Assembly (NCBI GenBank): GCA_964479465.1
Contig: CAYZMG010000029.1
Span: 1-49,068 of the forward strand
Reading direction: 5' to 3'
Source of the DNA: CADCTB01 sp964479465
GTDB lineage: Bacteria; Actinomycetota; Acidimicrobiia; Acidimicrobiales; AC-14
Length of the DNA: 49,068 nucleotides
How positions within the stretch are numbered: the first letter of the stretch is position 1; each line of letters starts with the position of its first letter. The notes below the pieces were generated by a model. That model saw only the letters and a list, made by a program, of their open reading frames with translations, did no database searches and was not told the DNA's origin. This document shows positions 8,205-16,570 of this stretch, piece after piece. The position numbers were made by a program, and so were the translations under genes.

Positions 8205-9265
8205 ATGGCCGACGAAACAACACAGACCGAGGAAGAGACGGCGTGGTGGGGGGACCTCGACTTCTTCGCCGACTCCGAGTTGCCGTCGACGTCGTTCGAC
8301 GAGCCCCTGGAATGGCCCGAGACCCTCGACTGGGGGGGCTCGTCGGGCGCCGGCGGTGACCTCCAGTTCCCGGGCNNNNNNNNNNACCGATCTTCCCCCC
8401 AACGTCCGACCCCGAGCCCCCGGCGCATGAAGCGCCGGCCCCTGCGGCCGACACCCAGTGGCAGGCCACCGGCGATGACAGTGACACCACGCTGCCCCAC
8501 ATCACCGTGCTGTCGGGCCTCGGTGGCACAGGTTCCGGGGCGTCGACGGCACGGCCTGCCGAGCAGGTCGCGCACGAGCGGGTGCCCGACTCCCTCTGGG
8601 CCGGCGCCGCCGACCCCGTCGTCCGGCCAGTGGCCAAGACCATGGCCGCGCCCGCCCTCGACTCCGAGCAGGACGGCGGCGGCTGGAGGCGGCGATTCGA
8701 CATCCGCCACGGCAATGCTGCGATCATCGCCTTGATCTCCTTCGTCAGCCTGATCCTTCTCGGCATGTTCATGTCGGTCCGGGCTCGCGACCAGTTGCCC
8801 GATACCTCCCAGACACGGACCACCAGCGACCAGATCCAGGTGCAGGGCACGCTCAACACCGTCCCCCTGACCGTCCCGATCGACACGACGCCGCCGACCA
8901 TCAACATCGCCGACCTGGTCCCGCCGGCCGAGGACGCCACCACGCCAACAGCCGGCTCTAGCTCCGGGAGCGCCTCGACCGCCACCACGGCGGCGCCGGC
9001 CCGGCCGACACCGGCCGGCGCCACGGGCACAACCCAGCCGGCCGCTCAGCCGACGAACACCACGGCTGCGCCGCAGACCACGGTCGCCCCGGACACGACC
9101 ACGCCTTCAGTCACCTCCCCGCCGGCCGACCAGACCACGACGCCGACCTCCTCGCGGCGCACGACGCCGACGTTCCCGAGCATCACGTCAACCGTGCCGG
9201 ATGACAGCACGCCGACGATTCCCTCGATCCCCGGCTTCCCCACCTTCCCCGGGTTCCCCAACTAG
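8205..9265 (+). CDS. Single-pass membrane protein of unknown function, interrupted by an assembly gap
   Basis: Start at ATG 8205 with AAAGGG (8192-8197) upstream. The first 57 codons encode an acidic, Trp-rich segment (EEETAWWGDLDFFAD). The reading frame then meets an N run (8376-8385) whose length is a placeholder; the frame open after it differs from the one before, which an arbitrary gap size explains. After the gap comes a Pro/Ala/Asp-rich linker, one membrane segment (AAIIALISFVSLILLGMF), and a long Thr/Pro/Ala-rich tail ending in PSIPGFPTFPGFPN. The likely topology is acidic N-terminus inside and disordered tail outside. No domain is recognised. The stop overlaps the stop of the convergent SpoIID gene. 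Confidence 0.65.
8376..8385. other. Assembly gap (10 N)
   Basis: Ten unknown bases inside the coding region of the acidic membrane protein. The frame changes across it, so the true gap length is not ten or the flanking contig ends contain errors. Confidence 0.98.
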
Positions 9266-10884
9266 GAACTGGGAGTCACGCGGCCGGGCTCCCGGTCTGG
9301 CATCGCTTTGGCAGGGCGGTGCGAACGCTCCGCGCTCAGCCGGCCTGCCCCCCTCCCGCGGATGCGGTGGGCGGCGCTGGCCCAGGTCGCCAGCAGGAGC
9401 ACGGCCAGGCCCACCCAGGGCGTGCGGCCCAGGGGCGCCCCGACCGCAGCAGTGACCGCCCGGCCGGGGACGCGCACCGCGGGCTGGGCTCCGCCGGGAG
9501 GCAGCTCCCCGACCCGGGTGGCGAACTGCTCTCCCTCCGGCGGGGTCTCGGCCACTTCGGTCCGCAGCGTGAAGAGCGTCGACCGCAGCTGGAACTCGGC
9601 CCAGAAACGGTGGCCGGCGACGGCCATCGGACCGTTGGTGCCGTCGAAGACGATCTCCAGCGGTCGCCCCGACGGGCCGGTGCGGGTGACCTTGGCCTCA
9701 CTCACCTCGCCGCGGTAGCCGAGGCGGGCGCCGGCCTGCTGGAGGGGCAGGGTCAGCGCCCACAGCTGGGGGTCGGCCACGTGGTAGGAGACCGGCCTGA
9801 GATACGGGATGTCGGGACTGCCGGGACCGAAGCCCTCCTCGGCCGTGGCCGTGAGCCCACCGCCGCTGGCGGAATACACGGCCTCGGCCAACGCTCCCTT
9901 GTAGGTCAGGACCTGGCCGCGGGTGGCGACCGCCGCCGCGCTGGTCGACGCGTGCTCGTTGCCGGCGCCGATGTAGACCTGGCACTGCTGGGTGTCGCAC
10001 AGCGTCTTGCCGGCCGCCGCAGCACGAATGGCGAACGTGCGGGCGGCGATGGCCTGGGCCTGGAGGGCGGCCGCCGGCCAGCTCGCCGGCACCTCACCGA
10101 GGCCGCGGAGGTACTGCTCGACATCGACCTCGTTGACGATCTGGAGCCCGGGACCGCCAGAGGCGGCTTGGATCCGGCCCCGGTAGCTGCGGCCGGAAGC
10201 CGGGAGGGCGACGGTGGCGTCACCCCTCGGAACGGCCCATAGGGGCCGCGACGACACGGCGAAGTCCTGCGACGCCGGCACGGTAAGCCCGGGCGCCGCC
10301 GCGCCGGGGGCGCCGGCAGCGGAGGCCGGGACCGTCGTCGACAGCAGCGGCTGGAGGAGAGCGTCGAGGAGGTTGGTCGTCGTCGTGGTCGGGGGGACGG
10401 TGGTGGGCGGCGGGGTGGGAGCCGGCGCCACCGGCACCGGTGCCGCCGGCGCCCGGTTGACCCTCGCCCCGGCCCCCGGCGTGGCCTTGTACTTCCCGCC
10501 CTCGAAGGCGAGCGACACGCTGCCGCCGGGGTTCACCGTGATGGGAAAGCCGGTCGATTGGGGGCCGGCCGCCGCGTCGCGAACCTCTCCCCCGCTGGGC
10601 AGGACGACCACCACCGAGCCCGCAGCCTCGAGCACGCCGACGCGTACCGTGGCCGCTCGACGGGCGATGGCGGTGCCGGGATAGAAGTGGCTCAGGATCG
10701 CAGCCGCCGAGGAACCCGTGGTCGCCATAATGTACGCGCCGTCCTGGGGCAGGCCGACACCGTGGCCGAAGCCCCGCCCCTCGACGACCAGCACGGGTGC
10801 CGGCACGGCGAGGGCCGGAGTGGGCGCCAGAACCGCCAGCGTGGCCGCGGCCGCGGCAAAAGCACCCAGGGACCTGCGAGGCAT
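9262..10884 (-). CDS. Secreted SpoIID/LytB-domain protein with C-terminal membrane segment
   Basis: I choose ATG 10884 (540 residues) because a signal peptide begins there (MPRRSLGAFAAAAATLAVLA...ALA); the reading frame extends 20 codons further upstream. Features in order: a GRGFGHGVGLPQDGA motif typical of SpoIID proteins but here at the N-terminus, a Pro/Thr-rich linker with a run of Thr, then the SpoIID core (VNEVDVEQYLRGLGEVPASW, AIAARTFAI, YSASGGGLTA). Near the C-terminus lies a hydrophobic segment (WVGLAVLLLATWASAA) followed by basic residues, which could anchor the protein. SpoIID is a lytic transglycosylase acting on denuded glycan strands; the role in a non-sporulating actinobacterium is probably wall remodelling. 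Confidence 0.82.
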   Translation of the reverse strand: MPRRSLGAFAAAAATLAVLAPTPALAVPAPVLVVEGRGFGHGVGLPQDGAYIMATTGSSAAAILSHFYPGTAIARRAATVRVGVLEAAGSVVVVLPSGGEVRDAAAGPQSTGFPITVNPGGSVSLAFEGGKYKATPGAGARVNRAPAAPVPVAPAPTPPPTTVPPTTTTTNLLDALLQPLLSTTVPASAAGAPGAAAPGLTVPASQDFAVSSRPLWAVPRGDATVALPASGRSYRGRIQAASGGPGLQIVNEVDVEQYLRGLGEVPASWPAAALQAQAIAARTFAIRAAAAGKTLCDTQQCQVYIGAGNEHASTSAAAVATRGQVLTYKGALAEAVYSASGGGLTATAEEGFGPGSPDIPYLRPVSYHVADPQLWALTLPLQQAGARLGYRGEVSEAKVTRTGPSGRPLEIVFDGTNGPMAVAGHRFWAEFQLRSTLFTLRTEVAETPPEGEQFATRVGELPPGGAQPAVRVPGRAVTAAVGAPLGRTPWVGLAVLLLATWASAAHRIRGRGAGRLSAERSHRPAKAMPDREPGRVTPSS

Positions 10885-10974
10885 CTCACATACTGCCTCG
10901 CCGCCGTGAGGCACGGCTAGTACTTTGAGAGGCCGCCGCCCCAAAGGTTCAGGCGAGGCGAGGACGCCGGCGGT

Positions 10975-11358
10975 CTACCTCCGGCGGAGGGAAGCGCCCG
11001 TCTTGCAGCTCACGCAGAGCGTGGCCTCGGGGAGGACCTCGAGGCGTGCGTGAGGGATCGGCTTCCCGCACGCCTCGCAGAGGCCGTAGGTGCCGGCCCC
11101 GACCCGGGCCAGGGCGGCGTCGATCTCCGCCACCCGGGCCTGGGCCTCGCTGGCGACGACGATCAGCCGGTCACGCTCGACGTTGAGTGTGTCGCCCTCG
11201 CCGAAGCCATCTTCGTCGGCCATGTCCTGGCTGCCGCCGTCCTCGGTCAGCTCCAGCGCGGTGGCCGTCGCCCGAGCAGCGTCGGCGAGGTAGGAGGCCC
11301 GGCGGGCCTCGAGCTCACGGCGCTGCGCGGCGAGGAAATCGGTGGTTGTCGTCGTCAT
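10975..11358 (-). CDS. DksA/TraR-type C4 zinc-finger protein
   Basis: A 127-residue protein with an N-terminal helical region and a C-terminal zinc finger: YGLCEACGKPIPHARLEVLP followed by CVSCK, four cysteines in the CxxC-x17-CxxC spacing of DksA/TraR proteins. Such proteins insert a coiled coil into the secondary channel of RNA polymerase or act as general transcription modulators. The acidic residues expected at the coiled-coil tip cannot be assigned with certainty, although DMADEDGFGEGD lies in the middle region. It is encoded just downstream of GH65 on the same strand (38 bases apart); GAGAGAGAA precedes its ATG. Confidence 0.85.
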   Translation of the reverse strand: MTTTTTDFLAAQRRELEARRASYLADAARATATALELTEDGGSQDMADEDGFGEGDTLNVERDRLIVVASEAQARVAEIDAALARVGAGTYGLCEACGKPIPHARLEVLPEATLCVSCKTGASLRRR

Positions 11359-11396
11359 GGTCGTCTCATTCTCTCTCAGCGGGGCGGGTTATCCGA

Positions 11397-13793
11397 TCAC
11401 ACCGGACCACCCATTGACCAACCGTCGCACTCGCGGCGGGCGACGAAGCGGCCCCGATCGAGCGGCATGGGAGCGCCGTGACCCACGGCCACCACCGCCG
11501 GCCCCTCCAGATCCAGCTCCAGCACGTCGCCCCGCACGTCCACCACGATGCGGGTACCCCGCCAGCGGACAGGGAAGGTCAGGCCGGTCCAGGCGGCCGG
11601 CAGCCGGGGATCTATGCGGACGGCTGCCCCGTCGGCCCGAACCCCGCCGAAGCCGAAGACGGCCGCCTGCCACAGCCCGCCCATGGTGGCGATGTGCACA
11701 CCCTCGGCGGCGTTCCCCATGCGGTTGTCGAGGTCGACGCCGCCGGCCAGGTGAAAATAGGAGAGGGCGTCGTCGAGGGCGCCCACGCGGGCCGCGACGA
11801 GGGCGTGCATCGCCGGCGAGAGTGAGCTGCCGTGCGACGTCCGGGGCTCGTAGTAGCGGTAGTTGGCCTCCTGGGTGCGAAGGTCGACCTCGTCGGGCAA
11901 CAGCACGCCGATCATGAGCACGTCGGTCTGCTTGACGACCTGGGTGGTGCGCAGCCGGTCGACGCCGACCACCATCTCCCCGGTGAAGGGCCGGGGGGCA
12001 AGGTCGACCGCCCGCACGTTCTCCCGCTCGAAGAAGCCGTCGAACTGCTCGTAGAGCAGCGTCTCCGGGTCGACGGCCACGACCAGGCCGGCGGCCACCT
12101 CCTCCCACCGCTCCCGCTCGCCGGTCGTCACGCCGAGACGGCCGGCGACGTCCGGGAACCGGTCGCAGAAGGTGTCCGCGGCCCGGAGGTTCCAGCGGGC
12201 GAGCACGTTGGTGAACGCGTTGTCGTCGACGCCCTCGTGGTACTCGTCGGGGCCGATGACCTCGCAGACGTGATGGGCGCCGGCGGCATCGACGGTCGTC
12301 CGAGATGCCCAGAACCGGGCGGTCTCCAGGACGATCTCGGCGCCCATCTCGGCGGCGAAGGCGTCGTCACCCGTCACCTGCCAGTACTGCCACACCGCCC
12401 ACGCCACGTCGGCGGAGATGTGGTGCTCCTGGAGGCCGGTGAGCACCTGGAGCTGAGTGCCGTCGGGCAAGGTGACCCACTCGGGCGTGGTCTCCTCGCC
12501 GGTGTCGGCCGACTCCCAGGCGTAGAGGGCGCCGGCGTAGCCGAACCTGGCCGCCTTGGCTCTGGCCGCCGGCAGCGTGCGGTACCGATACGCCAGTAGC
12601 GCCCGGGCCGTCTGGGGGTGGGTCCAGATGAAGAACGGCAGGCAGAAGATCTCGGTGTCCCAGAACACGTGGCCGCGGTAGCCGGGGCCCGTGAGCGCCC
12701 GGGCGCCGATGGAGGCCCGGTCGCTCTCGGGGTCGCCGGCGATGATGAGGTGATAAAGGGCGAACCGCAGGTCCCGCTGGGCCAGGCCGTCGCCCTGGAC
12801 GGTCACGTCAGCATCGAGCCAGCGATCCCGCCACGCCCGCCGGTGACGGCCCAGCAGCCGGGCCGGACCGTGCGCCGTCGCCCGGGCCAGGGCATCGTCG
12901 GCCGGTCCGTCTCGGTCGACGGCGACGAGACGCGCAGCGTGGCCGTCCTCCTCCGTGTCGGCGACGGAGAACCAGACGCCGGCCCCGCCGTTGGCCTTCA
13001 TGCCCAGGTGGGCGCCGCCCTGGGTGACGGCCACGTCGACCGCCTCGACGGCACCACCGGCATCCGGCACGTCGATGTCGCCCAGCTCCGCGCCCTCGAC
13101 TTGGAGGACGAGCGTGTCGCGGTCGGCGAGGGAGGCGAACCGGGCGGAGCGGAACCCCGGCGCCTCGCCGAAGAGCACGCCCTGGCGCATGTCCAAGATG
13201 CGGCGGCCGTCGGTCTGGCCGGCGCCGACCCGCGCCTCCACCCGTGTCCATTCGGGGCCCCGCATGAGCGCCGGCCCCGCGGGCTCGTCGGGGTCCCAGC
13301 CGAAGATGCCGGCGACGTAGCACGCGGGCAGCGACTTCGGCTCCGGGCCGTCGAGCGAGCCCCGCGTGCCGGTCCGGCCGTTGCCCACCGTGAGCCACGA
13401 CTCCACGTCGCGCTCGCGGTCGGGGTCGTGGCGGTCGACGACGATCCGCCAACAGTGGTCTTCGCCGGGCGCCGGGAAGCCGGCGCCGGCGGCGACTTCG
13501 TCGAGCTCGTCGGCATCATTGACCACCGCCACGGCGCCCTCGGGTGCGCCGGGGCCAACCATGCGGTGGAGGGCCCAGTCGGCGGCGCCGTCGCCACCGG
13601 GCCAATTGACGAGCCGCCCTGGGCCGGCGACGGCCGCCGGCGGCAGACCGGCCACCACCTGGGCAGTGACTGGTGAGGCGACCAGCACCACGTCGATGCC
13701 CGAGGCCAGCAGCCGGCTGAGGCCGGCGGACAGGGCCGGCGCCGGCCCGTCCCAGTCGATCACGACGACTTCCACGGCTTGAGGGCGCATCAC
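11397..13793 (-). CDS. Glycoside hydrolase family 65 (disaccharide phosphorylase/hydrolase) with short HAD-like N-terminal extension
   Basis: The product is 798 residues. From about residue 118 it is a standard GH65: SWLTVGNGRTGTRGSLDGPE near the beta-sandwich start, the (alpha/alpha)6 barrel with GHVFWDTEIFCLPFF and the acid motif GPDEYHEGVDDNAFTN, and a conserved KQTDVLM loop. Family members phosphorolyse or hydrolyse trehalose, maltose or kojibiose; KQTDVLM and the GPDEYHE glutamate argue for an active enzyme. The N-terminal 110 residues (VVVIDWDGPAPAL, then GIDVVLVASP) look like a shrunken HAD-phosphatase fold. Start GTG 13793 is favoured by TAGCGT eight bases upstream; ATG 13790 is the next codon. 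Confidence 0.88.
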   Translation of the reverse strand: MMRPQAVEVVVIDWDGPAPALSAGLSRLLASGIDVVLVASPVTAQVVAGLPPAAVAGPGRLVNWPGGDGAADWALHRMVGPGAPEGAVAVVNDADELDEVAAGAGFPAPGEDHCWRIVVDRHDPDRERDVESWLTVGNGRTGTRGSLDGPEPKSLPACYVAGIFGWDPDEPAGPALMRGPEWTRVEARVGAGQTDGRRILDMRQGVLFGEAPGFRSARFASLADRDTLVLQVEGAELGDIDVPDAGGAVEAVDVAVTQGGAHLGMKANGGAGVWFSVADTEEDGHAARLVAVDRDGPADDALARATAHGPARLLGRHRRAWRDRWLDADVTVQGDGLAQRDLRFALYHLIIAGDPESDRASIGARALTGPGYRGHVFWDTEIFCLPFFIWTHPQTARALLAYRYRTLPAARAKAARFGYAGALYAWESADTGEETTPEWVTLPDGTQLQVLTGLQEHHISADVAWAVWQYWQVTGDDAFAAEMGAEIVLETARFWASRTTVDAAGAHHVCEVIGPDEYHEGVDDNAFTNVLARWNLRAADTFCDRFPDVAGRLGVTTGERERWEEVAAGLVVAVDPETLLYEQFDGFFERENVRAVDLAPRPFTGEMVVGVDRLRTTQVVKQTDVLMIGVLLPDEVDLRTQEANYRYYEPRTSHGSSLSPAMHALVAARVGALDDALSYFHLAGGVDLDNRMGNAAEGVHIATMGGLWQAAVFGFGGVRADGAAVRIDPRLPAAWTGLTFPVRWRGTRIVVDVRGDVLELDLEGPAVVAVGHGAPMPLDRGRFVARRECDGWSMGGPV

Positions 13794-13801
13794 CCGGCGA
13801 A

Positions 13802-13807
13802 ACGCTA
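13802..13807 (-). promoter_or_regulatory. Candidate -10 box (TAGCGT) for GH65
   Basis: TAGCGT on the minus strand fits TANNNT; eight bases separate it from GTG 13793, suggesting a leaderless message. No ribosome binding site is visible. Confidence 0.35.
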
Positions 13808-13903
13808 GCGCCCGCCGGTGGCGTCGCCGGACGCACCGTCGATCTGGCTGCAGTGACGTGCGTATACGCCCGTAGGCGCAGCCAGTTCGGGTTGCGGTGA
13901 GGC

Positions 13904-14602
13904 TCAGGTGGCCGTCGGCAAACCGAGGATGAACCAGCCCCGGTCCGGGTAGCCCGACGCCTCCGCCACCCGGGCCGACGCCGCGTTGCCCCGGCCGTGC
14001 AGATAGATCGGCACGCCGCCTCGACGGAGGATGGCCGCCGTCGCCCGGGCCACCAGGGCCCGGGCCAGGCCCCGACCCCGCCACGCCTCCTCGGTGGCCA
14101 CGGCCACCTCCATGCCCACCTCGTCGTGGCGCTTGATTCCGAGGCCGGCGACGTAGGTCCCGCCATCGCGCACGACCAGCACCTCGCCTCCGAACGGTCG
14201 GAGCCACGCCGGCACGTCCGGGGCGGTGGCCGGCACCCACTCGCCGACCGGCTCCACCGCCGGCGGAGCGAGGGCATAGCGGTAGACGCCACGGCCGACC
14301 ACCGCGCCCGACTGGCCCAGCGCCTCGGGCACCGCGTCGAGGATCTCCTCCAGCGTGGATCCCGCGCCCCGGACCTCGCCCACCCGCTCGGGGGGCACCG
14401 AGAGGATGGTGCCGTGGGGGGTGACCAGGCCGGCGAACGGGCGCACCGTCCCGTCCCAGCCCGGCTCGGTCCGCCGCTCCGAGCCCACGACGGTCACCAT
14501 CGACGGCGGCGGCCAGGCGCCGAGCCAGTGGCGCAGGTGGCGGTCGAGCCTGCCGCTGACCTCCTCCTCGCTGGGAAGGGGGGCGTCGAGGTCGGAGTCC
14601 AT
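13904..14602 (-). CDS. GNAT-family N-acetyltransferase
   Basis: A 232-residue protein starting at ATG 14602 with GGAG five bases upstream. The C-terminal half is a GNAT fold: VGMEVAVATEEAWRGRGLAR carries the acetyl-CoA pyrophosphate loop (R-G-R-G-L-A), followed by ALVARATAAILRRGG and the final strand region (NAASARVAEASGYPDRGWF) seen at the end of GNAT proteins. The N-terminal half is an unassigned domain with conserved Trp and Arg residues. The substrate is unknown. It lies 47 bases downstream of the DUF3097 gene on the same strand and may be co-transcribed. Confidence 0.8.
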   Translation of the reverse strand: MDSDLDAPLPSEEEVSGRLDRHLRHWLGAWPPPSMVTVVGSERRTEPGWDGTVRPFAGLVTPHGTILSVPPERVGEVRGAGSTLEEILDAVPEALGQSGAVVGRGVYRYALAPPAVEPVGEWVPATAPDVPAWLRPFGGEVLVVRDGGTYVAGLGIKRHDEVGMEVAVATEEAWRGRGLARALVARATAAILRRGGVPIYLHGRGNAASARVAEASGYPDRGWFILGLPTAT

Positions 14603-14649
14603 GCCGGCTCCAGGATGGCAGCCCGGTGGACGGCTCAGCCCGAGGGCGG

Positions 14650-15480
14650 TCAGGCCGGCTCGGTGACGAAGTCGATCAGACGTTCCACCGCCCCCACCAG
14701 CGCCGGCTCCAGATCCGCGTAGGACCGCACGGAGGCGAGGATCCGCGGCCACATGGTGGACGGATCGACGCCCAGCCGGGCGCAGACGCCGGCCTTCCAT
14801 TCCTCACCCCGAGGCAACGCCGGCCAGCCCGGAATGCCGACCACCGCCGGCTTGACCGCCTGCCACACGTCGACGAACGGGGTGCCGGTGACCAGCACAT
14901 TGGGGTCGGCCACCGACGCCGCCAGCCGGGCCTCCTTGCTGCCCGGCACCAGATGGTCGACGAGCACGCCGAGGCGCGCGCCCGGTCCGGGCCCGAACAC
15001 CCGGACCACCGCCGCCAGGTCGTCGATGCCGTCGAGTCTCTCCACCACGACACCCTCCACCCGTAGGTCGTCTCCCCAGACCCGCTCCACCAGCTCGGCG
15101 TCGTGCACCCCCTCCACCAGGATGCGGCTGGCCCGTGCGACTCGCGCCCGCTGCCCAACCACGGCCACAGAGCCCGACGCCGTGACTGCGGCCGGCGCCG
15201 GCGCCGCCGGCCGGGCCGGCGCCGGCCGGACGAGCGTGACCGCCCGCCCCTCGACGTCGAACCCGCCGGCGCTGGCGAGGAAGATCCGCTCGAGGCCGCT
15301 GGCGCCGCGCAGGACCACGCCGTCACGCTCCCAGCGGGCCACGGTGCCGGTGAAGCCGCTGCCCCGGTGGCGGGCCCGCAGCCCGGTCGCGCCGTCGACC
15401 TCGGGGTAGGCCGCCCGCAGCTTCGCCGGCCCGTCGATGGGGCCGGAGAGGATGCCGGCCCACGGATCTCGCCTGGTCAC
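14650..15480 (-). CDS. DUF3097 family protein (Toprim-like C-terminal part)
   Basis: A 276-residue protein matching DUF3097, a family found widely in actinobacteria. Seen: an N-terminal part with GLRARHRGSGFTGTVARWER, a short Ala/Pro-rich linker, then RILVEGVHDAELVERVWGDD, which has the glutamate of a Toprim-like fold, and VLVDHLVPGSKEARLA with the acidic/lysine pattern, then VLVTGTPFVDVWQAVKP. Toprim-like folds handle phosphodiester bonds in DNA or RNA, but this family has no firm function that I know of. A TACGTT box eight bases before the GTG at 15480 suggests a leaderless message. Divergent from the tail-sheath gene. Confidence 0.85.
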   Translation of the reverse strand: MTRRDPWAGILSGPIDGPAKLRAAYPEVDGATGLRARHRGSGFTGTVARWERDGVVLRGASGLERIFLASAGGFDVEGRAVTLVRPAPARPAAPAPAAVTASGSVAVVGQRARVARASRILVEGVHDAELVERVWGDDLRVEGVVVERLDGIDDLAAVVRVFGPGPGARLGVLVDHLVPGSKEARLAASVADPNVLVTGTPFVDVWQAVKPAVVGIPGWPALPRGEEWKAGVCARLGVDPSTMWPRILASVRSYADLEPALVGAVERLIDFVTEPA

Positions 15481-15488
15481 TGCGGCCG

Positions 15489-15494
15489 AACGTA
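15489..15494 (-). promoter_or_regulatory. Candidate -10 box (TACGTT) for DUF3097 gene
   Basis: TACGTT on the minus strand, eight bases from GTG 15480, in the short divergent region shared with the tail-sheath gene. On the plus strand a TAGCCT at 15503-15508 could serve the sheath gene. Confidence 0.35.
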
Positions 15495-15552
15495 GACCGC
15501 CCTAGCCTGTACTTCCACGATCTCCGACGTCGCCACCTCGATAACCGCCTTC

Positions 15553-16521
15553 GTGGGCGCCCCGGCGCGGGAGCCCGTCGCGGTCGTCTCCGCGTCCGAT
15601 TTCGACCGTACCTTCGGCTCGGGAAGCGTCCTCGCCCTCGCCGTGCACGACTACTTCCGCCAGGGTGGCGGCTTCGCCATCGTCGCCGGCGACCCCGACG
15701 AGCTCGTCCGGGCCGGCGCCCTCTTCAACCTCCTCGTCGTCGCCGGTGACCCGTCCGCGGAGTTGACCGCGGCAGCCGTCCGCCTGGCCGAGGAGCGGGG
15801 GGCGATCTGCATCCTCGACCCGCCGGCCGCATGGGCGACGGTCGACCAGGCGGTGGCCGGCGCCGCGGCATCGACCTTTCCCCGCAGTCCCAACGCAGCC
15901 ATGTACTTCCCGCGCCTCGCCGGCCCCGGCCCGCTTCGCGGCCCCGCCGGCGCCGTCGCCGGCGTGTGCGCCCGCTCCGACGTCCTGCGGGGCGTGTGGG
16001 CGGCGCCGGCCGGCGTGGAGGCGGCGCTGCGGTGGGTCGACAAGCTGAGCGTGCCGGTGAGCGACGCCGAGAACGGCCGCCTCAACCCGCTGGGCGTCAA
16101 CTGCCTCCGCAACTTCGCCGGCGCCGGCCCCGTCGTATGGGGCGCCCGGACGACCGATGACACCGACGCCGACTGGAAGTATGTGAACGTGCGGCGCACG
16201 GCCCTGTTCCTCGAGCAGTCGCTCAGCAGGGGCCTCCAGTGGGCGGTGTTCGAGCCCAACGACGAGCCGCTCTGGGGGCGCATCCGGGCCGAGGCGGGTG
16301 CGTTCCTCGACGACCTGTTCCGCCGCTCCGCCTTCGCCGGCACCACGTCCCGGGACGCGTATTTCGTCAAGTGCGACCGGGACACGATGACCCAGGACGA
16401 CCTCGACGGTGGCCGAATCAACGTCGTCGTGGGCTTCGCCCCGGCCCGGCCGGCGGAGTTCGTCCGTCTGGCGATCTCGCTGGCGGCGCCGGCGCCGGCG
16501 GGTAGCGACCCTCCGCAGTAG
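15553..16521 (+). CDS. Orphan contractile tail-sheath protein, N-terminal strand missing or frame-disrupted
   Basis: The C-terminal half is unmistakably a contractile tail sheath: LNPLGVNCLRNF, VVWGARTTDDTDADWKYVNV, RRTALFLEQSLSRGLQWAVF, EPNDEPLWGRIRAEAGAFL, AYFVKCDRDTMT and VVGFAPARPAEFV match the conserved core of gp18-like and injection-system sheaths. The N-terminal half (HDYFRQGGGFAIV, ICILDPP) fits the same family. GTG 15553 is the only standard start, yet sheath-like sequence (TISDVATSITAFVG) continues upstream in frame to a TAG at 15493. The usual PGVYxEE strand that links neighbouring subunits is absent. No tube, baseplate, ATPase or spike gene lies within 30 kb on the right or 15 kb on the left. 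It precedes the peroxidase gene by 49 bases. Confidence 0.85.
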   Translation: MGAPAREPVAVVSASDFDRTFGSGSVLALAVHDYFRQGGGFAIVAGDPDELVRAGALFNLLVVAGDPSAELTAAAVRLAEERGAICILDPPAAWATVDQAVAGAAASTFPRSPNAAMYFPRLAGPGPLRGPAGAVAGVCARSDVLRGVWAAPAGVEAALRWVDKLSVPVSDAENGRLNPLGVNCLRNFAGAGPVVWGARTTDDTDADWKYVNVRRTALFLEQSLSRGLQWAVFEPNDEPLWGRIRAEAGAFLDDLFRRSAFAGTTSRDAYFVKCDRDTMTQDDLDGGRINVVVGFAPARPAEFVRLAISLAAPAPAGSDPPQ

Positions 16522-16570
16522 CGACAGTTCGCGCTAGACCAGCGGGAAACCAGCGACGGAGGTCAGGCGC

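Noticed and set aside
11832..13676. Plus-strand frames opposite GH65
   Set aside because: Antisense shadows of a well-conserved enzyme with matching codon bias on the other strand.
15180..15240. Clusters of GCCGGCGCCGGCG-type repeats, here and elsewhere
   Set aside because: They encode Ala/Gly/Pro linkers and reflect GC-rich codon use, not mobile or CRISPR repeats; spacing is irregular.
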